The notes beneath the pieces were generated by a model, which was not told the origin of the DNA, searched no databases, and saw nothing but the letters and a program-made list of their open reading frames with translations. Source: Candidatus Sericytochromatia bacterium (lineage in GTDB: Bacteria; Cyanobacteriota; Sericytochromatia; UBA7694; JACMQJ01). From it: a stretch of 64,000 nucleotides of DNA. The stretch is taken from the NCBI GenBank assembly GCA_026004035.1, contig BPII01000008.1, forward strand, positions 54,994-118,993, read 5' to 3'. The translations under genes and the position numbers were made by a program. Shown piece after piece: positions 1-11,600 of the stretch; the stretch's first letter is position 1; the number at the start of each line of letters is the position of its first letter.

Positions 1-621
1 AAAATTTTGATGAGTATCTTCACCATCAGAAATTATTATCATATACTTTTCTTGTTTATCATCTTTAAAAGTTTTTAAAGCAATGTCAAATAAATTTGAG
101 AAAGAAGTTCCTTTTATTGGTATTAAATCAGTATCAATATAATCTAAAAACATCTTTAGTGCAGAATAATCAGAAGTAAAAGGACATTGTAAAAATGATA
201 TTCCAGAAAAAATTATAAGACCTACTTTTTCACCTTGTAAATTATCAATTAAATCTATTATTTCTCTTTTACCTCTTTCTAATCTATTAGGTTGAACATC
301 TTCAGCTAACATACTATCTGAAATATCTAAAGCAATTAATATATTAGATTTTGAAGAGTATATTTTTTCTAATTTATAGCCATATTTTGGTTCTGTTAAA
401 GCAAATATTGAAAAAATAAATACTAAGATTATAAAAAAAGTTTTTAATGGATAATATTTTTTGTTTAAGAAAACAATGTTTGAATTAAAATTTTTTAAAA
501 TAGATTTTCTTTTATTACTAGAAAAGTAATGTAAAAAAATTAAAAATGGTATTATTATGATTAGAGAATACAAATATTTTAAATTTTGATTATATACAAC
601 TAAGTTATAAAAGTTTAGCAT
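1..621 (-). CDS. BatB-like vWA membrane protein (C-terminus beyond window edge)
   Basis: The frame is open from an ATG at 621 to the window edge, so the C-terminus is missing. The N-terminus has a hydrophobic segment (about residues 16-30), a short basic loop and a second one (about residues 60-75). A von Willebrand A domain follows with a metal-ion (MIDAS) motif DISDSM (about residue 100), then PNRLERGKRE, GEKVGLIIFSG and IIISDGEDTHQN. This is the typical order of BatA/BatB 'aerotolerance' proteins, membrane-anchored vWA proteins usually encoded with MoxR ATPases. The rest of such a locus would lie to the left of the window. The family call is firm for vWA and likely for Bat; substrate and role are unknown. 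Confidence 0.8.
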   Translation of the reverse strand, partial: MLNFYNLVVYNQNLKYLYSLIIIIPFLIFLHYFSSNKRKSILKNFNSNIVFLNKKYYPLKTFFIILVFIFSIFALTEPKYGYKLEKIYSSKSNILIALDISDSMLAEDVQPNRLERGKREIIDLIDNLQGEKVGLIIFSGISFLQCPFTSDYSALKMFLDYIDTDLIPIKGTSFSNLFDIALKTFKDDKQEKYMIIISDGEDTHQNF

Positions 622-741
622 AATTCTTATTATACTAAAAAATTTTTGATAAAAAAAATCATATTTTCTTTATACTTTAATCACTTAGATTCATAGATTT
701 AAGTGTTAAAATAGTGTTATAAAGATATGGAGAATATAAAA

Positions 742-917
742 ATGATAATTAAAATTTTGCTAAGCTTTTTATTTTAACATCATTTTTAACGTCATGTTCT
801 ACTTACTTAAAGACAAATAATACTTTAAATAGTATTAATGATTTTAATTATAATATAGTAAATAAACTCAATATAAATGTTAAAACTATACCTAATTTAA
901 ATAGAAAAAATTGCTGA
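742..917 (+). pseudogene. Decayed short lipoprotein gene
   Basis: An ATG at 742 follows a GGAG ribosome-binding site (729-732) and starts a signal peptide (MIIKILLSFLF), but TAA stops it at 775. The frame shifted by one base continues as LTSFLTSC-STYLKTNN, a hydrophobic core with an LTSC lipobox, to a stop at 915-917. One indel in the T-rich stretch around 766-775 would restore a roughly 58-residue lipoprotein. The gene is also short and ends directly in a dispersed repeat, so it may be truncated as well. It could instead be rescued by slippage, but the T-run is short. Confidence 0.6.
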
Positions 918-1016
918 TAAATACTAAATTTAAAGCATTTTTTTAATATAAATCTTTAAAATACTTACTATTAGAGGATTTTGATCTTATCAAAAAATAA
1001 CATTAGCCCAGTGCCA
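913..1016. repeat. Dispersed repeat family A, partial copy
   Basis: About 100 bases closely match the segments at 59588-59729 and, inverted, at 40230-40332. The shared core runs from ATACTAAATTTAAAG through CTTACTATTA to TAACATTAG and ends CAGTGCCA. In the fullest copy (59588-59729) the outer ends TGGCACTG and CAGTGCCA are inverted, so this looks like a small non-autonomous transposable element whose left end is missing here. Confidence 0.65.
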
Positions 1017-1018
1017 CT

Positions 1019-1070
1019 ATCTTATCAAGTAAAAAAATGTTTTTAGCTAACTTTTAATTTCATTTTAAGG
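1019..1070. repeat. Dispersed repeat family B, end fragment
   Basis: The stretch CTTATCAAGTAAA...TTTTTAGCTA...TTAATTTCATTTTAAG is shared with the right end of the copy at 43324-43550. It also matches, inverted, the segment at 30016-30067. It overlaps the last bases of the broken menE gene (stop at 1065), so the menE 3' end may be formed by the repeat. Confidence 0.6.
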
Positions 1071-2133
1071 TTTTATAGTTTTAATCTTATCTATTTTAGA
1101 CGAATTTGTATATTCAAATTTATCAATAAAAAAAATCTTTTTAGGAATTTGATATTTATTTAATTTAGTTTTCAAATATGAAAGTAATGAATTTTCAATC
1201 TCTCTATTATATTTGTTTTCTATAAATAAATTACAAGTTTCACCAAATTTATCATCATTTAATTTTCCTATAAAAAAATTTGAATAATAATTTATTTTAT
1301 AAAAATATTCTTCAATAATTTTTTCTATTTCCTCAGGAAAAATCTTATATCCACCAGAATTTATTACATTATCTATTCTTCCCTTTATTAAAAAATGATT
1401 TTCATTAAAGATTTCAGCTAAATCATTTGTAACTAAATCATTATAGTTAGTTATATTACCATTTATGACTAAACAATTTCTACTATCAGTTTTTACTTTT
1501 ATATCCCCAAGTGTTTTAAAATATTTATCTTTTATGTTTCTTAAAGCTATATGTGAAACTGTTTCAGTCATTCCATAAGCTGAATAAATTTCATTATTTA
1601 AATTTATTAGTTCTTGCTCATTAGAATAATTTAAATTAGCTCCTCCAATTATTATCTTTTTTATTCTTTTTAAATCATTTATTTTTTTTTCTTTTTATTA
1701 TTTCAAATATTTGTAATGGCACAAAAGCTGAAAAGTCAAAATTCACATCGTCATTTAAAAATTCAAATGGATTTGAACAAGGTTTTACTATATGAATATT
1801 CATTCCTATTTCCAAAGCTCTTATAAGCATCATAAAACCACCAATGTAATCAGTTGATATACAAAGTAAGCAATTCATATTTTTTTGTAAATTCAAAAAC
1901 TTTTTTGTATTTTCTATACTTATTAAAATTTTTTTTCTATCAATCTTTATTTCTTTTGATTTACCAGTTGAACCTGAAGTTTTAAATAAAAAATATTCTT
2001 TATAATTTATCCAATCATAAACTATATTAAATATTTTTTTTTCTAATTCAGAAAAATTACTAATTTTATTATTTTTAACAATATTTTCTATATCATTTAA
2101 ATAAAAGTTATTATCAAAAATTCTAATAATCAT
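1065..2133 (-). pseudogene. menE: o-Succinylbenzoate-CoA ligase-like AMP-forming enzyme, one-base frameshift
   Basis: Two pieces in different frames make one adenylate-forming enzyme of about 355 residues, the size of short MenE proteins. The first (2133-1675) has the P-loop FLFKTSGSTGKSKEI; the second continues upstream of its first Met as KKIIIGGANLN...EIYSAYGMTETVSH (the A5-type motif) and then has FLIKGRIDNVINSGGYKIFPEEIE (hinge and C-terminal domain). The break is in a run of nine A on the coding strand (1682-1690); eight A would join the frames. MenE activates o-succinylbenzoate with CoA in menaquinone synthesis. No other men gene is in the window, so another short acyl-CoA ligase is possible. 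It may be a pseudogene, a slippage-rescued gene or a sequencing error. Confidence 0.75.
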
Positions 2134-2159
2134 TTGATAATATTTCTTGATAAATATCT

Positions 2160-3347
2160 TTATATAATTTTTACATTATTAATCCAATTTCTATTTTTCA
2201 AAACATATTCTCTAGCATTTAATCTCATTTCATTATAATTATCTATATTTGTTATAACTTGATATAATTTTTTTGTTAAATCATCAATATTTTCAGATTC
2301 AAATAATATTCCATTATAACCATCAATTATAAATTCATTCATAGCTTTTAAATTACTTGCTAATACAACTTTTTCACAAGCCATAGCCTCAAGTGGTTTT
2401 AAAGGTGTTACATCTTGAGATGTTTTTGAATTTATTCTTGGAAAAACAAAAATATCTATAACTGAATAATACTTTAAAACTTGATTATAATCTACTCTTC
2501 CAGTAAAAGTTATATTATTTAAATCTAATTCTTTAGATAAATTTTTTAAGCTTTCAAGATGAGTTCCACTTCCAACAATTAAAAAATGAACATTTTTTAA
2601 TTCTTTAAGATTATTAGCTGATTTTACTAAATATTCAATACCTTCTATTCCAATAATACTACCAATAAAACCTATTACAATTTTTTCTTCTATAGAAAAC
2701 TTTTTTAAAATATCAATATCTTTTTGAGTTTTAAAGAATTTTCTTGTATCAACAGCATTAGGAACAATATATATTTTTGAAGCCTCTATTCCTCTACTAA
2801 TTACATCATTTTTTAAATTTTCATTTATACAAATAATTTTATGTGCCTTTTTAAAAGTAAAATTTTCTAAATATCTTACTAAATTATATTGCCATCTTTT
2901 AAATCCTCCTTCTGAATATACATTATCTTCCCAATTTGATCTATATTCGTATATAAACTTTTTTTTGTTTTTTTTAGCAACTAAATAGGAAGGTATCCCA
3001 CAAAAAAATATTGCATGAGCGTGTATAATATCTGGATTTAATTCTTTGGTAACTTCATCTAATTTTTTATAAAAATAATACATTCTAAATGCTTTTTTAA
3101 TTCTTAAAAAAATACTTTTTTTCGGTGTTAAGTCTTTTGCATACTTATCATATATGTAAGTTCTATAATATTTAACACCGTTGATTTCTTCATAAGTACT
3201 ATTCTTATTTAAAGGTTCTTGTATATGAGATGTTATTACATAAGGTTCTAATCCAATCTCTTTTTGCATTTCAACAATAAATTTACTTCTTATTGATGAT
3301 CCACTTATATTTGGTATAGATTGATATAAAACATGTAAAATTTTCAT
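2160..3347 (-). CDS. GT4-family glycosyltransferase
   Basis: The 395-residue protein has the two-domain GT-B fold of glycosyltransferase family 4. The N-terminal half has the MKILHVLYQSIPNISGSSIR start, NPDIIHAHAI and a glycan-acceptor lobe. The C-terminal half has IVPNAVD, VIGFIGSIIGIEGIEYLV, and the donor-binding segment around TPLKPLEAMACEKVVLASN with its conserved glutamate. Such enzymes transfer a sugar from an NDP-sugar to a lipid-linked or surface glycan at the inner membrane face. It starts at ATG 3347 and ends 26 bases before the broken menE gene, so the two were probably cotranscribed. Donor and acceptor cannot be told from the sequence. Confidence 0.85.
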   Translation of the reverse strand: MKILHVLYQSIPNISGSSIRSKFIVEMQKEIGLEPYVITSHIQEPLNKNSTYEEINGVKYYRTYIYDKYAKDLTPKKSIFLRIKKAFRMYYFYKKLDEVTKELNPDIIHAHAIFFCGIPSYLVAKKNKKKFIYEYRSNWEDNVYSEGGFKRWQYNLVRYLENFTFKKAHKIICINENLKNDVISRGIEASKIYIVPNAVDTRKFFKTQKDIDILKKFSIEEKIVIGFIGSIIGIEGIEYLVKSANNLKELKNVHFLIVGSGTHLESLKNLSKELDLNNITFTGRVDYNQVLKYYSVIDIFVFPRINSKTSQDVTPLKPLEAMACEKVVLASNLKAMNEFIIDGYNGILFESENIDDLTKKLYQVITNIDNYNEMRLNAREYVLKNRNWINNVKII

Positions 3348-3454
3348 AAACTATAACTTTTTATATTATTCAAAATATATTAAATAATAAGCTTAAACAA
3401 ATAATAAACAATATTCAATAAATAAAATTTGATTAAATTTTTTAAATGCTTTAG

Positions 3455-4550
3455 TTATTTAATGCTGTTTTCATTTTTATATTTATAAAAAAAATCTTTT
3501 AGTTTTATTAAACAATAAATTAATTTTTCTTTTTCAATTCCAAAACCTAATCTAAAAAAATTTTTATATTTTTTATCATATTTATTTCCAGGTAAAAGTA
3601 ATATACTTTTCTGCTTTTCTAAATCTATGCAAAATTTTTCAGTGTCAAAATTAGTTTTTACAAAAATAGTAAATCCAGCATCAATTTTAACATGTTCTAG
3701 GAAATCAAAGTTTAGTAAAATTTTATAGTTTTCTTTTCTTATATCATTAGAGATTTTTAAATAATACTCCTTATTTTTCAAAACATTTATTGCTAATTGT
3801 TCAGAAAAAACATTATTACATAAAGTAGTATAATGTCTTAGAGTTTAATAACTTTATTTATAATTTCTTTTTTCAGCTACTATCCAACCGATTCTTATAC
3901 CGGGCAATCCATAAGACTTTGATAATGAAGATACTACTTATTTTGTTTTTATACCAATCGTAAAAAATATCATTACTTAATTCTTTATATACTTCATCCG
4001 ATATTACTTTAATATTGTATTTTCAATGGATATGTCCTTTAATACAAAATATTCTTCTTTCTGTTAAGTCTATTCCTGTTGGGTTATTTGGAAAATTTAT
4101 AACTATTATATATTTTGGCTTATGTTTTTTTATTAAGTATTCAAGATATTCAAAATTTGGTCTAAAATTATCTTCATATCTTATTTCCCAATCTATTATT
4201 TTTGTTCCAAAAGACTTAAAAATATTAAACAAGCCATTGTAACATGGTTTTAAACAAATAATTTTTTCTTTTTTTGTAGAAAATAGAATTTGTAAAATAA
4301 ATAAACTTTCTATTGCACCATTTGTTACTATAATATTTTCTTCTTTAACATTATAAATGCTAGCTAAAATTTTTATTAATTCTTTTCTACCTTTAGCTTG
4401 AGAATATGGAAAATCATATATTAATTTTAATAGTTCTTTATTTTTCTTTGTAAAGAAACTTGGAGATATACCACTAGATGATAAGTTATATTTTGAAGTA
4501 AATTCATATTTTAAATACCATTTTTCTATATCAAATCTTGTTATTTGCAT
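3455..4550 (-). pseudogene. Class I/II PLP aminotransferase, multiply broken
   Basis: Pieces in several frames make up a fold-type I aminotransferase of about 365 residues. The N-terminal piece (4550 to about 4023) has SQAKGRKELIKILASIYN, NIIVTNGAIESLFIL and INFPNNPTG. The middle (about 4020-3785) has ISDEVYKEL and, shifted, SKSYGLPGIRIGWIVAEKR with the Schiff-base lysine context, plus stops. The C-terminal piece (to 3455) has IDAGFTIFVKT and FFRLGFG. At least two frameshifts and an in-frame stop separate them, so this gene is dead rather than slippage-rescued. The original substrate is unknown; histidinol-phosphate- or aspartate-type aminotransferases share these motifs. Confidence 0.8.
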
Positions 4551-4598
4551 ACTATTTTGTTTATACTTATAAAAAATTGCCTACTTAGTAAATAAAAA

Positions 4599-5591
4599 CT
4601 ACTTATTTATTTTTATAATATTAACATTAGATTCATTTAATATATCAGAAGCACTTAGATTTCTTGTATCGGTAACTACTTGATTAATGACTTTACCATC
4701 TTGAATTCTTATTTTTCTAAATGTAGATTGATTTTCTTTTATAACCATAACGGTTAAATTAGGGTTAGATTGATTAGGGGTTATTTCATCTCTTATTAAA
4801 GCTACATTTTCATTCCCAAATACTTTCTTTGCAATATTTCCAATTGGATTTAAAAATACTGGATTTATTAAACTAGAAATTAATATATTATATGCTTCAA
4901 GTGCTTGTTCTCTATTTATATCTCCATTTGAAATAAAATTTGTTATACCATTGATTATAATATTTTGCTGACTTTTTATCCCTTCTAAAACTTTTTTAGT
5001 ATCATCACTTGGTATGACATTTGTGAATTGTCCTAATTGGGTAACAAATAATTCTAATGCTTCAGAAGATTTAAATATTTTAGCCAAAGTTACTATTGCT
5101 TCATCAGTAATCATTCCTTTTAAAGAAGAGTTAGGAGAGTTTGAAATTAAAGATTGAGAAGTTTCTAAAGTAGCTTGATATATTAGTAAATTATTATTTA
5201 TTCCTCTCAACATATTAGATAAAGAATCTGAATAAATAGAATTAAATTCTGTAAATAAAGAATTATTTTTATCCTGAATATTATTCAATGAGGTAGCTAG
5301 AATAACCATTGGTGTTAATAGTTTTGTTTTCATTTCATCAAAAGCTGAAGAATCTATTGGTATTGAATTAAATTTTAAAACTAATGTATTGAAAGCTATT
5401 TTACTTTGATTTAAAGCATTTTGTATTGTAATTTCATTCTGATTTTGAGAATTTTGTAATTGATTAATTACATCATCAGATAATATAGAGCTAGGAGAAG
5501 CACTAATTACTTGTTGTTCTGTAGATATTATATTACCATTACAAGAACTAGTTGTTAAAAAACAAAATAATAATAAAGCAATTTTTTTCAT
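4599..5591 (-). CDS. Lipoprotein of unknown function
   Basis: The 330-residue protein begins MKKIALLLFCFLTTSSC, a signal peptide with the lipobox TSSC (Cys17), so it should be a lipid-anchored envelope protein. The rest is rich in Asn, Ser and Ile, mostly helical in appearance, with no motif I recognise. The C-terminus (about 280-330) looks beta-rich. It is 44 bases downstream of the stop of nothing on the same strand but 43 bases downstream of the giant repeat gene (5635-13083), so it may be the last gene of that transcript. Function unknown. Confidence 0.75.
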   Translation of the reverse strand: MKKIALLLFCFLTTSSCNGNIISTEQQVISASPSSILSDDVINQLQNSQNQNEITIQNALNQSKIAFNTLVLKFNSIPIDSSAFDEMKTKLLTPMVILATSLNNIQDKNNSLFTEFNSIYSDSLSNMLRGINNNLLIYQATLETSQSLISNSPNSSLKGMITDEAIVTLAKIFKSSEALELFVTQLGQFTNVIPSDDTKKVLEGIKSQQNIIINGITNFISNGDINREQALEAYNILISSLINPVFLNPIGNIAKKVFGNENVALIRDEITPNQSNPNLTVMVIKENQSTFRKIRIQDGKVINQVVTDTRNLSASDILNESNVNIIKINK

Positions 5592-5634
5592 CTAAAAAAT
5601 TATTTTAAATAACTATATATTTAGTATATCAGAT

Positions 5635-8600
5635 TTAGACAATTCCTTCTATTCTTTTAAGAGATTTTGGAAATGTATTTTGTGGTAATAAAAGAGTATT
5701 TCTTCTATCCTTATTTTTGTAAATAGAACAAGTTAAAGATGTTATTTTAAATTTAGAATTATTTTTCAACACTTGGTATAATGTTTCTAATTCTTTATCA
5801 ATTAATTCTTTTATATTTTTATTTAAAACTTTTATGCTTATTTGTAAATCTTTTTCAAAATTAGTAAAATCTATTATTATTTTATCTAATTTTTTAGTTT
5901 CTACTGCTAATGTGATATTTAATGTTTTATCACATTTTTTATTTGTTTTACTATCATATTCCTGTCTTACCATAAGCTCACCATTAAATCTTAAATCTCC
6001 CATAGGTATAGATAAAGGAATACAAAAAACTTTTTCATTATTTATCAATATTTCTCTTGCTGATAAGTTTAAAAGAATTTTTTCTATTTTAGAAGATATT
6101 TCCGATGTATTAGATAAAACTGCTTTTAATAAGCTGTTAAAATCCATTTTATCATAAAAGTATTTATTATTTTTATCAAAATTAGATACATTATTTTGAT
6201 TATCTGAATTCATATTTTTTAAATTTTCTAGTTTTTCATAATTCTCTTTTATGATTTTTATATCCTTATTAAAATTTTTAGCTTCATTTTCTAAATCTCC
6301 AAATATTTGCTTCATAATAGAAATATTATGATAAAAATTTTCTTTATTTTCTAGTATATTTATTGAAAATAGCTTATCTATACTCTTATCAATATTATGA
6401 ATTTCTCTACTAAGATTTAATAAATTATTTTTTGTATCTTTAATAATAGTCTCATAGTCACTTTTATTTTCTATATTTGAAATAAATTTTAATTGATTTA
6501 AATTTAATGAATTTAAATTTTTATTTTCCAATTTATCTAAAGTAGTTAAATCAATTACTTTTATTCTATTTTCCAATATATCATTAAATAAAAACTTATT
6601 TCCAAATTTTTTAGATATAATATCGTTGCTTTTTATATTTTCTAGCTTTGAAAAGTCAGTATAATAAATATTATCTTCTTCCTTGAAAATAAAAGTATTT
6701 TTATCATAAATTGGATTATTATTTATTTCTATTTCTTTAGTTAATTTCTTAATGCTATTTTGAGATACATTATAAATGTTATTATTTATATCATTAAATA
6801 TAAAATCTTTATCAATACTAATTAAGTTATTTTTATATGTTTTGTAAATATTATTGTTTTTTATAAAGAAAAACTCATTATCACTCTCTAAATAATTTTC
6901 TTTAAGTTGCTCTGAATTCTCTAGAATATCCTTTTTGCTTAAAAATTTATTTTCATTAGGAATAAAAATATAATCATTATTTTTAATAGATATTTCAGTT
7001 ATATTATTATCAAAATTACAATTCTCCAATAATAAGGATTTATCCGAGATAAAATTAGTATTGTTTAGGGTATCTTTTAAAACAACTAATTTTTTATCAT
7101 TATCAATTATTTCAGTAAAAATAGGAATTTCTTTAGACTTTTGTTCTAAAATATTCTTATCTATCAAATAGCAATTATGTTCATCTTTGATAAGAATATT
7201 ATATTTATTATTTACAATTATTTTAATTGGATCATCTAAAAATTTAGAAGTATTAAATAAATTATCATCAATATGAACTAAATTTTTATTTTTACTATCT
7301 AGGAAATATTTCTGGCTATTCATTTCAAAGTTAAATGAAGCATTTAAGACTGAAGATTTGTTTTTAATAACGTAATCATCTAAATCTATTTTAACAACAT
7401 TATTTTCAGTTGGTAAAAGAATAGATTTATTATTATTTATGAAAATAGGCTTATCTATTTTTTCATAACTGCTACTTTCAATTTTTATATAATTTATAGT
7501 GCTACTATTTTTGTCTTTAAATAAAACACATTCTTCATTATTAATATTTATTTTTATAGGTTGATTTAAATTTTTGTTTATTAATTTATTTTTATGATTA
7601 GTTTCTAAGCTATTACCAATTTTATTTTTGATAGAATTTTCTATATTAATTTTAAATAAAATACCATCTTTACTATAAAATATGTTTTCACTATCAATTA
7701 ATGGATTATTTAATTTTTCTAATTTATCACCTAAGTCAGAAATATTAAGTATTTTCAGTTTATTATTTTCTGGAAAAACAATTAAATCTAAATTTTCTTT
7801 TTTTATATAAATTGGTTTATTTATATTCTCAATATTATCATTTCTTATATTAGCTTTATTTATAATCTTAAATTCATTTGAATACCTATTATCTTTTATT
7901 AAGATAAATTCCTCATTATCAATTTTGAATTCAAGTGAATTATCTATTTTACTTAAATAATTCTTATTATTTTTTAAGTTAAATAAATAAATATTTTTAT
8001 TATTTTGATATATTAAGTTATTTTCTTGCAAAATAATATCCTTATTATATTTTGTATTATTAATATTATTTTTATTCACAATTCTGTAATTATCATTTGT
8101 TTTTAGCAATAAATCATTATTTTTGGTATATAAATAATTATCTTTAATATTTAAAGATTTCACTTTATCCAAATTAAATTTAATAATTTTGTTTTCTATA
8201 TTAGAAACATAACTATTTTTTGCTAAATTTACTATGTTATTAATTAATTTAACATTTTTCTTATTTAATAAAATATTATTCTTATTTTTTATATGTAAAA
8301 TATAATAATCATTATCTTCTATTAAATCGTTATTATCAATAATATTTTCTAAAAATAAACTAGAGTAAGTTTTTATAAACAAATATTCTTTATTATTAAA
8401 TTTAATCTTTTCCATATCATTTAAAATTTTTAAATTATCAGAATTTATTTTTTTATTTATTTCAGGAAATATTACATATTCATAATCATTAATAATATTT
8501 CTAAAATTTTTAATATCATGTTCATTGAGTTCAATTTTTGAAATATTTTTTAATAATATATTATTTTGTTTGTTTTCTAAAATAAAATTTTCTTTTTGAT

Positions 8601-11600
8601 TTGAAAATATTACAAAATCATCTTTTTTTAAATATTTTAAAATAACATCTTTTAAATGTTTATTTTCATCGTTAGTATCAATATTTTCAATAGGTATATT
8701 TTTATCATCTGAAATAATTGATAATTTATTATTAACATAATCAATTTTTAAATTAGTTAGAGGTTTATTATCAGGGATAGATAATAAATCTTTTATAACT
8801 TTATTCTCTATCTTTATCGGTATTTTATTCTCTTCTATTATATATATATTCTTATCATCTGATATTATTTCTACTTTTGGTTTTATATTCTCTATTTCCT
8901 TATTATCTTTTACTATTTCTTGTAAATTTCCATTCTCTAATTTATTCTCTTCTTTATTTTCTATTATATTCTTATTCTCTATTATATTCTCAATTTTACT
9001 TACTGATTTATTATCAATACTTACTGATTCATTATCAACTTCAACATTAACATTTTGAATATTTTTGTTAATACTTTGAATATTTTTATTTTGAAAACTT
9101 AGTAAATCATCAATAGTTATAATCTTGTTATTAAAGATTATTGATAATTTATTATTAACATAATCAACTTTTAAATTATTTGTTAGAGGTTTATTATCAG
9201 GGATAGATAATAAATCTTTTATAACTTTATTCTCTATCTTTATCGGTATTTTATTCTCTTCTATTATATATGTGTTCTTATTATCTGATATTATTTCTAT
9301 TTTTGGTTTTATATTCTCTATTTCCTTATTATCTCTTACTATTTCTTGTAAATTTCCATTCTCTAATTTATTCTCTTCTTTATTTTCTATTATATTCTTA
9401 TTCTCTATTATATTCTCAATTTTACTTACTGATTTATTATCAATACTTACTGATTTGTTATCAACTTCAACATTAACATTTTGAATATTTTTGTTAATAC
9501 TTTGAATATTTTTATTTTGAAAACTTAGTAAATCATCAATAGTTATAATCTTGTTATTAAAGATTATTGATAATTTATTATTAACATAATCAACTTTTAA
9601 ATTATTTGTTAGAGGTTTATTATCAGGGATAGATAATAAATCTTTTATAACTTTATTCTCTATCTTTATCGGTATTTTATTCTCTTCTATTATATATATA
9701 TTCTTATCATCTGATATTATTTCTACTTTTGGTTTTATATTCCCTATTTCCTTATTATCTTTTGCTATTTCTTGTAAATTTCCATTATCTAATTTATTCT
9801 CTTCTTTATTTTCTATTATATTCTTATTCTCTATTATATTCTCAATTTTACTTACTGATTTATTATCAATACTTACTGATTCATTATCAACTTCAACATT
9901 AACATTTTGAATATTTTTATTAATACTTTGAATATTTTTATTTTGAAAACTTAGTAAATCATCAATAGTTATAATCTTGTTATTAAAGATTATTGATAAT
10001 TTATTATTAACATAATCAATTTTTAAATTATTTGTTAGAGGTTTATTATCATGAATAGATAATAAATCTTTTATAACTTTATTCTCTATCTTTATCGGTA
10101 TTTTATTCTCTTCTATTATATATATATTCTTATCATCTGATATTATTTCTACTTTTGGTTTTATATTCTCTATTTCCTTATTATCTTTTACTATTTCTTG
10201 TAAATTTCCATTCTCTAATTTATTCTCTTCTTTATTTTCTATTATATTCTTATTTTCTATTATATTCTCACTTTTACTTACTGATTTATTATCAATACTT
10301 ACTGATTTGTTATCAACTTCAACATTAACATTTTGAATATTTTTGTTAATACTTTGAATATTTTTATTTTGAAAACTTAGTAAATCATCAATAGTTATAA
10401 TCTTGTTATCAAAGATTATTGATAATTTATTATTAACATAATCAATTTTTAAATTATTTGTTAGAGGTTTATTATCATGAATAGATAATAAATCTTTTAT
10501 AACTTTATTCTCTATCTTTATCGGTATTTTATTCTCTTCTATTATATATATATTCTTATCATCTGATATTATTTCTACTTTTGGTTTTATATTCTCTATT
10601 TCTTTATCATCTCTTACTATTTCTTGTAAATTTTCATTCTCTAATTTATTCTCTTCTTTATTTTCTATTATATTCTTATTCTCTATTATATTCTCAATTT
10701 TACTTACTGATTTATTATCAATACTTACTGATTTATTATCAACTTCAACATTAACATTTTGAATATTTTTATTAATACTTTGAATATTTTTATTTTGAAA
10801 ACTTAGTAAATCATCAATAGTTATAATCTTGTTATTAAAGATTATTGATAATTTATTATTAACATAATCAATTTTTAAATTATTTGTTAGAGGTTTATTA
10901 TCATGAATAGATAATAAATCTTTTATAACTTTATTCTCTATCTTTATCGGTATTTTATTCTCTTCTATTATATATATATTCTTATCATCTGATATTATTT
11001 CTACTTTTGGTTTTATATTCTCTATTTCCTTATTATCTTTTACTATTTCTTGTAAATTTCCATTCTCTAATTTATTCTCTTCTTTATTTTCTATTATATT
11101 CTTATTTTCTATTATATTCTCACTTTTACTTACTGATTTATTATCAATACTTACTGATTTGTTATCAACTTCAACATTAACATTTTGAATATTTTTGTTA
11201 ATACTTTGAATATTTTTATTTTGAAAACTTAGTAAATCATCAATAGTTATAATCTTGTTATCAAAGATTATTGATAATTTATTATTAACATAATCAATTT
11301 TTAAATTATTTGTTAGAGGTTTATTATCATGAATAGATAATAAATCTTTTATAACTTTATTCTCTATCTTTATCGGTATTTTATTCTCTTCTATTATATA
11401 TATATTCTTATCATCTGATATTATTTCTACTTTTGGTTTTATATTCTCTATTTCTTTATCATCTCTTACTATTTCTTGTAAATTTTCATTCTCTAATTTA
11501 TTCTCTTCTTTATTTTCTATTATATTCTTATTCTCTATTATATTCTCAATTTTACTTACTGATTTATTATCAATACTTACTGATTTATTATCAACTTCAA

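Noticed and set aside
742..775. Eleven-residue leader peptide
   Set aside because: The shifted frame continues with a perfect lipobox, so a decayed lipoprotein explains it better.
9270..9484. Open frames on the plus strand inside the repeat gene
   Set aside because: They are reverse-strand shadows of Lys/Asn/Ile-rich codons, recur with each repeat, and have no ribosome-binding sites.
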